Part shown: positions 54,711 to 64,000 of the stretch, one piece after another
How positions within the stretch are numbered: position 1 is the stretch's first letter
Layout: each line of letters starts with the position of its first letter
Source of the DNA: Plenodomus lindquistii
Lineage: Eukaryota > Ascomycota > Dothideomycetes > Pleosporales > Leptosphaeriaceae
DNA: 64,000 bases
NCBI GenBank assembly: GCA_025504975.1
Contig: JANUWI010000008.1
Span: forward strand, 1,178,001-1,242,000
Reading direction: 5' to 3'
The notes under the pieces: model-generated
Seen by the model: the letters and a program-made list of their open reading frames with translations, nothing else
Databases searched by the model: none
Told to the model about the DNA's origin: nothing
Translations under genes and position numbers: made by a program

Positions 54711-57700
54711 ATGACGACAATGCCTTCAGATAAGCCTCTACGGCTTCTGTCGCTCGGTAAATTTCCTGCAGAAGTCGTTACTGCGTTGCTGATATTCATT
54801 TTAGATGGTGGCGGCGTGCGTGGATTATCGTCTCTTATCATACTGCGTCACCTCATGAAGCGTGTCGATCCTCAGAAACCGCCGAAGCCTTGCGACTATT
54901 TCGACCTCATTTGTGGTACAAGTACTGGCGGGTAAGGCATGATGTGCGCTTTCTCCTTTCAGTCACTAACATGTGCACTAGCCTCATTGCCATCATGCTG
55001 GGAAGACTCGGTATGGACGTTGAGGAGTGCATTAAAGTGTATCAAGACCTCTCTTCCAAGGTCTTCACACCCAAGCGTGGCAAATACAACCTACTCGGTA
55101 AGGGAAAGGATCTCTGGCAGCTATCGGGTTCGTTCGATGGAGACAAACTCGCCCAAGAAGTTCAAGATATCATCGTCAACAGAGGTTCACCGGCCGGTGC
55201 GAAGTTGCTGGAACAAGAAGGGTCTGTTGATCAACCGAGGTGCAAAGTGTGAGGATATCCAACAAATTGCGTTCCATGTGTACTTCAGCTGACTGTCGAA
55301 TGTTGTAGCTTTGTTTGCGCTATTCGAACGGAAATCAACAAACCCGTACGTCTGCGAAGCTACACTACGGCGGAATCGGTCGACGAAGTTGACTGCACCA
55401 TTTGGGAAGCTGCTCGAGCCACTTCTGCGGCTTCGTCGTTCTTTAGCCATATCGACATCCAGGGCCAGCGTTTCACAGATGGCGCAACAGAGTGCAACAA
55501 TCCTATCGAGGACGTGGTGGAAGAAGCAGATGATATTTGGGTACACTCTCATGCCAGAATGGCCCGTATCCTCAGTATCGGCACGGGTAGGCCTAACATG
55601 GAAGCTTTCGGCGAGAACTTATTAGAGGTCGGAAAAACCCTTGTTCGCCTCTCCACTGATGCTGAACAAAGTGCGGAACGATTCCAGAGACTTGCGCGTG
55701 AACGTGGACTTGAAGATGTGTATTACCGGTTCAAAGTCTTGCAAGGACTTGAAGACGTTGGACTTGAAGCATCTGATCAACAAGGGAAGATATGGGCGGC
55801 TACCAATCATTACTTAAACGGGCATCACGTCAAGCAGCAATGTAAGGGGTTCGCCACCTTGGCACCAAGTACGTAAATGTGAACTGTGGCAAATGCCTTC
55901 CATTCCACAGTCTGACATGCTTGGCTACTAGTAATCATATCGCCCGTGATACATGATACGTACCTACGCTCGCTCGCGACATACAATGTGTCTCATGAGC
56001 TTCACCGCATTTCACCACTGATGGGACAAACTTTCAATTGGGTCTTTGATCACGTAGTATATAGGGAATGGCTGAGGGAGCTAGGAGAAAGCCGCCTTCA
56101 CGTTCGAGGCAAACCCGGGTGTGGCAAGTCTGTGCTCATGGCTCACTGCCTCAGACACTTCCGCGGTCGTACTGCGTTTTTTGCCTTTCAAGACAGCGAT
56201 CGAGATCGTCGTACTCCAAGGATGATGATGTCTTCCATCCTGCACCAGATTCTCACCCAACAACCGCAACTGAAAAATGATGTGCTCCCGATTGATCAAC
56301 TTAACCGAGAATGGACGTACGACCAACTTTTCGCTTCCTTGCAGTCGGCACTCAACTCAAAAGTCAGCAAAGGGGTGACGTGCTTTATTGATGCAATCGA
56401 TGAATGCGATCCGGCGGCATGGAAGAAACTCGCAAAGGACTTGCGGAAGATATTCGATGCCTCCGCTCTGTCAGTCAATTCCCAACGTCACAAACTGATA
56501 GTATCGTCTCGGGACTATCCGGATATATACTTGACCAGCAATGTGCTAGATCTTGATGTCGCAGCAGAGATGCATGAAGCCTTGCATGAGTACATTCGCC
56601 ATGCAGCGACGGAGCTAGTGCGCACTCGTCCGACCTACAAGCCATTACTCAGCTACATCATCGAAGAGCTCGAGTCTCGAGCAAACGGGATGTATCTTCT
56701 GATAGAGCTTTGCGTTGACCGCTTGGAAGATCTGTCAGATTCTACGCCCACGGGACTCAAGGTCGCTCTTCAAGAAGTCCCGCATGATATTGCAGGCATG
56801 TATGACAATGTCTGGAACAGGATTCCCGAAGCTGAGTGTCGAAGAGCACGGAATATGTTCTCGTGGCTGTCATGTGCACAGCGACCATTGATAGCACAGG
56901 AACTGGCAGTAGCTCTGGCTATCGATCGAGTTGGACCGAATAAGGTGATAAGTTTGGATCTACTTGCTGTCTCTATGGATCTGGAAGGCGACATCAAGCG
57001 CCTACTTGGGCCCCTCATCCAATTTCGGCCAATCCTTGGTCTGTCGCACCAATCAATCAAAGATCATTTCCTAAGTCAGGACGCGTCCCCAGGGACGAAG
57101 GAGGGAGACAAGCTGGAACCAGTCGAAATACACGCTCAATTAGCTTTGACGTGCCTCCGGTATTTGAACTCACCTTCCCATCGAAATCGACTGAGAGCGA
57201 AAGAGGAAGCCTGCGTCTTCCTGGATTATGCACTGGAGTATGCCCCAACACACATGGCTCTTGGCGCAGCGAAAGAAGATGTCTTCGCCAACGAGATCGA
57301 AGAGTTCTACCGCCAAGGTATCTGGATCACGAACTGGAAGCATGTCATCAAACCTGAGCTTGAGCAAGCCAATTTGTCTTGGATGCCCCTCTGCACGAGT
57401 GTGAGCTCTCTTGCGTGTCGACTGAACTTACCTGCTCTGCTGGGAAGAAGCCTAGCATACGATTGGCCCCAAGAAGACCGCGAATGTGCACATGAGCGCT
57501 GTATCCGTCGCAGCTGCAAGTGGCTCTACGAAGTCCTAATTTCTCAGAACGAAGAGTGTCTTATGCCTATCATTCAAAATATTCCTACCACTGTGATCGC
57601 ACCAATGGCATTGCAAAAAATCTTTGATGTTGCCAATGATCCGGTCCCCGATATCGTTCTCAATTGGCCAAAGTACATTGGTTCGGGTGACCATAGAGTC

Positions 57701-60468
57701 GGAAGGAACCCCGGAATGGAAGACCGAAACATCAATTCACATACGCAAATCGTTCTGAACACTAATCTGGATCTGACCGCGGACCAATCCGAGGACTGTT
57801 ACGACCATATCGTTGCGGAATTTGGGTACAAGTTCTCCAAGATCCAGGCCATCGTTCATGCAAGTTTCACTAAAGAAGATCAAAAGTATTCCAGCTCCAG
57901 TGAGTATCGGACCATGAAATCGCGCGTCATGCGGGCCTATCAAGCCATGAAGGATGGTTGGGATAGCCACACGCCATACTTCGCCAAAGATCCATCACAA
58001 CTCACACCAATCATGCGCATGGCCCTGATCGTGTGCATCTTCCTGAGATCTCCTCGTATGTTCAACCTCTATGAACGATACGGTCATACCTTGACGTACA
58101 TGCCTACACATGACAGCGAATGGGAGACATACGAAGAGACTCCGTCCAAGAACAACAGAAAGCCGATCTCCAAGAACAAGAGAAAACTGATATCCAAATA
58201 CTCTAAACATAAATTTACGACAGAAGAGACTGGTTCCAAGGACAAAACCTTGCCACCGTCTTATAACAAGGTTTTTGCAGATGGATCGGACTCGCCAAAA
58301 AGTGGTGTTAGCGAATGGGAGATGGACGAAGAGACTCCATCAGAATTACCTGGGGATGATGTGGAGCATATCGAAGGTGCAGCCTCGGTATCCTCGGATC
58401 GTGACCTGACTACTGGAAGTGAATCAGAGCAACCGATGTCGGTGACGTTACCTTTTCGCGAACGGACATTTACCTCCGACAACTCTGAACTGACATTCGT
58501 GCGACCGAGCCGCGATCAAGTACCTAAACCGCTGGCATATGAGTATGGTACTAATCATTATGTCGAAACTCTTTTTAGTGCCGATAGCATGGCTGTTTTA
58601 GACATGGCCAAAAAGGGCAACCATAGCGGCGTAATGATTTTAGTGCAAGAAGGCGCTGGTGTGAGAGCTCGCGACTCAAACAATGCTACCGTTCTGCACT
58701 GGGCAGCTCGCTCCAGAAATCCTCAATTGGTGGACTTTATCCTCGGCCTCGATCGTGGAGAAAACATCAACGCCAGAGATCACAAGGGGGAAACGCCACT
58801 CCACTACTCGTGCTCGACGAACAGCATTTGGGAGAATCAAGTTTATGCGGATGGAAGGCCTGATCATATTTCAAGAGCTGCAGTTGTTCAGAGTTTACTT
58901 GCCGCAGGTGCGGAAAGGAATACTAGAAATAATGATGGTAACACATCTCTGCAAAGTCTGGCTCGAAATTATGTGGCGGACTGGTCAGACCTGCCGGCCA
59001 ACTCCGATCTACGTTGGCGAGAGACTGATCTTGAGAGCTGCCTGGAAGCCCTTATTGAGGACGCAAATGACCTGCTCCGTTGGGACTCACAAGGAACACC
59101 TCTCATACACTATGCAGTGTATCTCTGGCCAAGAGAGTCGATACGATACGTTATCCAGTGCATGGAGAAGTCTATGATTCCAATCTCACTTGTAGACCGC
59201 CAGGGACACACGCCATTGCACTACGCTATACTCAGACCCTTTGGGGACAGCGCTGCCATCATCAATATCTTATCTCAAGCAGGTGTTGATTTTCGGGTTC
59301 GTGATGCACACGGAATGGATGCGGTGGCCACAGCAAGGAAGTACAAAAACCTCGAGGCTCTCGAGCAGCTCATCAAGTTGAGAGAAAGCCATGCCGCATC
59401 ACATCGTCAGCAATTTCAAGATATGATCTACACCATATGGTCGAAGCACCAGCAGGGGCAACTCCAGAGACAATACAGAGGTGCTCAAATATACGAGAAA
59501 AATGGACAAGGCTTGCAAGGAGCTTGGGATGGTCTAGAAAACCATCTCATCTCTCTGGGCATACCGATGATACCACAGCGAACCGAAGATTTCTTCCGTT
59601 ACCCGAGCATGGCAGTGAGTTCATTCCCATCGTGCAATGCGTTGATTCTGACCGCAAAATATAGTTTTGCTTCAGAGTTAGGAGTGCTACACAGGCATTT
59701 TTCACTCAGCAGAAGCGAGTCTTATATGTCGAGCGTTCAGCACAGGACCCAGAAAATACATCCGCCATGATAGCAGACTTCGAAAAAGCCGTCGCGCCCA
59801 TTTTTCACATATTCGCCGAACATCAGCAGTATCTTGACCCGTTCTCCAGCATCCGAAGCATTCGTATCCACAGGCCGTTGGTTTTCGAGGAGATACACGG
59901 ACATCTGCAAGTGCAAGCGGCGATATCGCTAGATCTCAATGCTCTTGTTCGCCCACCGTCCATGCTCCCCCAGGCGAGATCGTCTGGCACACCACAAGGG
60001 AACAGAACCGTAGATACAATGTATGAGTCTGTATTGGAAACACGCCTTGAACAACTGCAAGTGCGAGTCAGAGCGGACACTGAAGGCTTCACAAAGGCGG
60101 CTACAGACGTGACGCGCATCGCCAAACGGTCCGACTCGCCTGACTCTCTATATGTTTCGTCACGGCGTTCCAATCCTGACATTCGTAACTCGGCAGTAAT
60201 GTCTTTGGCCATTGGCGTTGCCATTGCCATTTGGGTGATCTGGTCCTGCATTGCGGCTTGGGTGTCGTTTTTCCATCCGCTGTATCCGTTGGGAGCCGGT
60301 GTCGATTGGTCAAACAAGCTTCGTGATAGAACCTACAATGCAGCCTGCCAGCAGTCCTATGATTGGCAATGCTTTCAGGCGCACAGCGTGTATGTCAGGA
60401 GCTGGACGCGCGACATGTGGCTGAGTAACCGCAGAAGGGAAATGCCGCTTCCTCACAGCCAGAGCTGA
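54711..60468 (+). CDS. NLR-like protein: patatin-NACHT-ankyrin-transmembrane
   Basis: Six exons, 54711-54756, 54805-54931, 54982-55248, 55309-55868, 55932-59614 and 59665-60468, give about 1,828 residues. The patatin-like phospholipase domain (about 10-310) has the oxyanion loop DGGGVRG, nucleophile Ser55 in GTSTGG and catalytic Asp204 in FTDGA. A NACHT domain follows with Walker A GKPGCGKS (392-399) and Walker B CFIDAIDECD. A winged-helix-like stretch and a long linker lead to ankyrin repeats (about 1210-1490; TVLHWAARSRNPQLVDFIL, GETPLHYSC, GHTPLHYAIL). A C-terminal membrane helix lies at about 1740-1764 (GVAIAIWVIWSCIAAWVSFF). This is the plan of fungal NLRs, in which ligand sensing by repeats triggers NACHT oligomerisation and an effector enzyme. 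Both patatin catalytic residues are intact, suggesting an active lipase. The apparent stop/start overlap at 59767 vanishes once the 59615-59664 intron is removed. Confidence 0.88.
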
Positions 60469-61022
60469 ACAAGCAACATCAGAGACCGAACAGTTTATAG
60501 CGATATTTCGGACTATGGGGCAGCTACACATGAGCTCCAGAAAGAAACAAATTTCTGGAATCTTTCGCACTTTTTGTTGTGCTGGCATGAAACATGTGCT
60601 CTCGCGTGCGAAGGCAGATTCCTGTGTGCATTCAATCCGGGTTGTCAGATCACTGTGTTCGAGCGCCGAAAAAAGTCGCAGTGAGCATGTACAGTACCCA
60701 ATCACCCGGACCGCATGCTTAGTCGTATCATCTCCAGCCACTTCTGCCCGTGTCCCAGTTTCTATCAGGAGACTATTCCATGATGTTGGAGGGAATGCGA
60801 TGGACTCGCTGCAATTGTCCCGTTCGGCAAGCGCGTTGTGTATGTGGGAAAGGGTTAGAGATATTGAACTTGATATCCCTTTCTAGAAAGAAGCACAGAC
60901 TGACCATCTTTGGTTGGTCTAATCCTACCAAACCAATACATCAAACAGACCAAAACCCTCCCATCTCCATCCCAACACCCTCATTCAACTCCATATCATA
61001 CAAAGCCTCCAACACCACCCAT
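60469..61022. other. Intergenic region between converging genes
   Basis: This holds the 3' ends of the NLR-like and USP39 genes. No gene is seen. Confidence 0.5.
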
Positions 61023-62675
61023 CTACTTCCTTCCCTGCCCCCTTCGTCTCTCCCAAACCATAACATACGCCTCCTTCGTAAACAGCGTCTCCCCCCTCTC
61101 CCTCTCCACATACAAATCCTGAATCCCATACCATTCCTCCCTCGCACGATCCTTAACCTGCACCCTCCACACCTTTCTCTCCTGCTCCCCCTCCACACTA
61201 TCATCCCGACTCTTAACCGCCTCATGCGTGATATTCGCAACAAGGTCGTAATAAATCGGTTCGCCGGGTGGATATTCTTTCGGATTAGGTTCAACATATG
61301 GCGCCATGTCGAGGCTGTGAACAGGGAACGTTACAATTGTGGGGTTGCGCTCTGCAACGAATTTATTCTTGGAGAAGCGCTTGATGTTGAAGAGGAGGTA
61401 GGGGGGTAAGGGGTGAATGAGGCGGTAGCGAACGCGGTTTTTCATTTTTTCCTGGGGTGTCACGCCGTTGTATTTGCTGAGGATGTTGACGAGGGGGACT
61501 TGGGGGATGATGTTCTTTTCGAGGGCGTCTTGGAAAAGGGGCGCGCTGGGGAGATCGAGGGTTAGGACGAGGAAGCGCGAGGTCGAGGTTTGGACGGCGG
61601 CGTCTTCGAAGCGGAGACGGTCGCCTGCGTCGGCGCGGGGGGTGATTTCTTGGGATTCGATTTTTAGGGTGCCTTGGAAGACTTTTTGGATGATGCTGCT
61701 TGCTGGTTTGGTTTTGGAGCCGCCGACGGCGAGGTGCAGGTTGTTGAGGAACCAGGAGAGGAAGTCGACGGGGTCGGATTGTTCGGTGAGGGAAAAGCGT
61801 TTGGAGGATTGGAGGGCGATTTCTTGGAGGAGTTCGTGCGGGGAGACGTGCGTTTTGAAGGCGCGGGGGTTCCAGATTTTGCGGACGAGGGTGCTGAAGC
61901 GTTGGGCGAGTTGGGGTCGACTGGATAGGTCTTCTAGCATGAAGTAGTTGCGCAGCGGGACGACGTGGGCGAGTGCTTGAATGACGACATTGAAGTAGTC
62001 GTTTGCTTTGATGTTGTTCATGCCTACGAAGCCGGGTATGTATTCGCGATTCGAGAGGTCCCAGGATACTTTTGGTTCCTTGTCCAGCCGCGCGACTTCT
62101 TGCTTGGTCATGCGCGGGTCGACGACGAATTTGATGTCCTCGAGTGACTTGCTCTTGACTTCGTAGCCTTCCGGGAGGACGTAGACCTTTTTTGTTTCCA
62201 TGTTGACGTATACATGGTGCCCCTCTTCTAGCGCATGGAAGTATGCTTGCGACTTTGGCCCTCGTCCTTGGTAGTATTTCCCACACACCAGACACGCATA
62301 GACGTTGATGTTGGAGAGGGTGACGGAGCACAGCTTTTCGAAATCAAAGTCGAGGACTTTGCGGTCTATCGTGTCGAGATAGAGGTCCGTGTAGCCGGCT
62401 TCGGGGGCGGTCTGGCGCTTTGGTGCCCCGATTGCTGGCGCGTTCTCATCCTCGTCGTCGTCGATTGCGCCGGCCTCGACCAGCTCCGCATGCTCTTCGG
62501 CGTCTGCGCCCAGAATGTCTGGCGATTGGTCTTGCCGTCTCGACGTATGATAGCCGTTGCTGCCATTGGTGGGCACATCCTCCATCTCTTCGTCGTCTAC
62601 TCGGGCCCGTTTTGAGGCTGGCGAGGGCGCGTCGACTGCATCTTCCAGGCGCATCTCGGCCGGGCGCTTCGACAT
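61023..62675 (-). CDS. SAD1: Spliceosomal ubiquitin-hydrolase-like protein SAD1/USP39
   Basis: One exon encodes 550 residues. An acidic disordered N-terminus (about 1-85) is followed by a zinc finger of the UBP type (LCSVTLSNINVYACLVCGKYYQGRGPKSQAYFHALEEGHHVYV) and a UCH-like domain from about residue 215. In active enzymes this domain opens with a Cys box (GLxNxGNTCYxN); here it reads GFVGMNNIKANDYFN, with Asp in place of Cys, so the protein is catalytically inactive like its orthologues. It helps assemble and keep the U4/U6.U5 tri-snRNP. The gene lies head to head with CCT2 across 316 bp. Confidence 0.95.
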   Translation of the reverse strand: MSKRPAEMRLEDAVDAPSPASKRARVDDEEMEDVPTNGSNGYHTSRRQDQSPDILGADAEEHAELVEAGAIDDDEDENAPAIGAPKRQTAPEAGYTDLYLDTIDRKVLDFDFEKLCSVTLSNINVYACLVCGKYYQGRGPKSQAYFHALEEGHHVYVNMETKKVYVLPEGYEVKSKSLEDIKFVVDPRMTKQEVARLDKEPKVSWDLSNREYIPGFVGMNNIKANDYFNVVIQALAHVVPLRNYFMLEDLSSRPQLAQRFSTLVRKIWNPRAFKTHVSPHELLQEIALQSSKRFSLTEQSDPVDFLSWFLNNLHLAVGGSKTKPASSIIQKVFQGTLKIESQEITPRADAGDRLRFEDAAVQTSTSRFLVLTLDLPSAPLFQDALEKNIIPQVPLVNILSKYNGVTPQEKMKNRVRYRLIHPLPPYLLFNIKRFSKNKFVAERNPTIVTFPVHSLDMAPYVEPNPKEYPPGEPIYYDLVANITHEAVKSRDDSVEGEQERKVWRVQVKDRAREEWYGIQDLYVERERGETLFTKEAYVMVWERRRGQGRK

Positions 62676-62991
62676 GTTGGCGCAGGGGTTGTGTGTGTTT
62701 CACAAAAGGTTTCTGGTGGTGTGTGGACTATCTTGTATCGTGATGACTCTGCCGCGTCTGTCTATCGCCTCTCGCTCGAATTGGGGTTGTTGCAACAAAA
62801 GTTGGGTGTAGGCATCAAAAGGTCGCGGGCGCCGGCGGATTGATTGGCCGGGAGGAGCTTCGCGCAAACATTGCAAACACAGCTTAGGCAACGCGGGCAT
62901 CTCAAAAAAAGTCGCGTTTCGCCAGGCACCGCTGCTGTCAACCCCACACCTTCTGGATACCCCTCTTTGCCTCTTTACTGCTTACTAGAAG
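62676..62991. promoter_or_regulatory. Divergent SAD1/CCT2 promoter region
   Basis: The 316 bp between the two start codons must hold both promoters. I see no TATA box or other recognisable element. Confidence 0.45.
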
Positions 62992-64000
62992 ATGGTACAT
63001 TTCCTGTTCCCACCCTATCTTGCTATCACCTACTCACACTGCACAGTCGAACCCCACACAGATCTTTGCCGACGATGTCACAGAGGAAAAGGGCGAGAAT
63101 GCGCGTCTCTCGGCTTTCGTAGGCGCCATCGCCGTCGGCGACCTGGTCAAGAGCACACTCGGCCCCAAGGGCATGGACAAGATATTACAGTCGGCGTACG
63201 TTGACTGTTGCCCCACCACCGGCACATGCCCGGGCTATACTGACAAAAGGGCAGCTCCACGGGCGAGATCATGGTAACAAACGACGGTGCGACCATTCTG
63301 AAAGCCATCGCTCTCGACAACGCCGCTGCGAAAGTGCTCGTCAACATCTCAAAAGTCCAGGACGACGAGGTGGGCGACGGAACCACCTCAGTCACCGTTC
63401 TAGCCGCTGAACTCCTGCGCGAAGCCGAGAAGCTCGTAGACCAGAAGATCCACCCCCAGACCATCATTGAAGGCTACAGGATAGCCAGCAATGCGGCCCT
63501 CAAGGCCCTCGAGAATATTGCGGTGGACCACAGCGGCGATGAGAAGGCCTTTAGGAAAGACCTCGAGTCGATTGCGCGCACAACATTGAGCTCAAAGGTG
63601 CTATCCCAAGACCGCGACCAATTCTCCAAGCTCGCAGTCGACGCTGTGCTCAAGCTCGGCGGCTCCACCGACCTCACACACATTCAGATCATCAAGAAGG
63701 CTGGAGGAAAGCTAAAGGACTCATATCTGGATGAAGGCTTCATTCTGGACAAGAAGTTTGGTGTCAACCAGCCCAAGCGGATAGAGAACGCCAAGATTCT
63801 GGTCGCAAACACGTCCATGGACACAGACAAGATCAAGATCTTTGGCGCGAGGGTGAAGGTTGACTCCACCGGCAAGCTGGCCGATCTGGAGAAGGCAGAG
63901 CGGGAGAAGATGAAGGCCAAGGTCGAGCGTATCAAGGCACACGGCATCAACTGCTTCGTCAACCGACAACTCATTTACAACTGGCCAGAGCAGCTATTCG
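62992..64000 (+). CDS. CCT2: T-complex protein 1 subunit beta (CCT2), 3' part missing
   Basis: Exons so far are 62992-62994, 63047-63195 and 63255 to the window end, about the first 299 residues of roughly 530. Exon 1 is only the ATG, followed at once by a GTACAT donor; exon 2 opens with SNPTQIFADDVTEEKGENARL. Chaperonin motifs are LGPKGMDKILQSA, TNDGATILK and the ATP-binding DDEVGDGTTSVTVLAAELL. CCT2 is one of eight subunits of the TRiC/CCT ring that folds actin, tubulin and WD40 proteins. The gene is truncated by the end of the window, not by mutation. Confidence 0.95.

Noticed and set aside
59767..60468. Separate 233-codon gene after the NACHT-ankyrin frame
   Set aside because: A well-formed intron at 59615-59664 joins it in frame to the upstream gene.
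61363..62331. 322-codon frame overlapping USP39 on the same strand
   Set aside because: It is an extremely Arg/Pro-rich frame-shifted shadow of the conserved SAD1/USP39 frame.
1..64000. CRISPR arrays, insertion sequences, operons, bacterial features
   Set aside because: The sequence is eukaryotic with spliceosomal introns; no such structures were seen. I also saw no tRNA or rRNA gene by eye, but a covariance-model search would be needed to exclude tRNAs.

Overview
The window is nuclear DNA of a filamentous ascomycete (Pezizomycotina; the gene set and intron style fit a dothideomycete, but the species cannot be read). Introns are about 48-100 nt, with GTAAGT/GTACGT-type donors and CTAAC/CTGAC-type branch points. 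Genes lie on both strands, with one conserved eukaryotic gene every 2-3 kb and no operons. I rebuilt exon structures by hand; every complete model given with all its exons keeps frame.

Left part (1-20.5 kb), mostly housekeeping: a 90-residue Cys-pair protein, ribosomal protein L11, SmB, mitochondrial pyruvate carrier MPC1, peroxisomal AAA ATPase PEX1 divergent from replicative helicase MCM7, ER chaperone SHR3, an RRM-like protein, molybdenum cofactor sulfurase (hxB type), and a disordered protein with a C-terminal nuclear localisation signal.

Middle (23-34 kb): a compact three-gene mycosporine cluster. A membrane-anchored ATP-grasp ligase (mysC type) and a class I O-methyltransferase (mysB type) lie on the minus strand. 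A demethyl-4-deoxygadusol synthase-type sugar phosphate cyclase (mysA type) is on the plus strand. mysA and mysB share a 1.4 kb divergent promoter region. Together they could turn sedoheptulose 7-phosphate into 4-deoxygadusol and then an amino-acid-conjugated UV-absorbing mycosporine. Proteasome subunit beta-4 (PRE1/PSMB2) and enolase follow.

Right part (34.9-64 kb): a disordered 531-residue protein, a damaged HET-domain gene, U3 snoRNP protein UTP13, a membrane protein of unknown function, a Kip2/KipA-type kinesin-7, a type II membrane protein resembling fucosyltransferases, and a very large patatin-NACHT-ankyrin-transmembrane NLR-like gene (about 1,828 residues once six exons are joined). 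The catalytically dead deubiquitinase SAD1/USP39 comes next, and chaperonin subunit CCT2 is cut by the window end.

Points of interest: the mycosporine cluster; the single-gene NLR; a HET gene lacking its core motif and carrying a frameshift; introns inside or directly after the start codon in three genes; and a 9-nt microexon in SmB.
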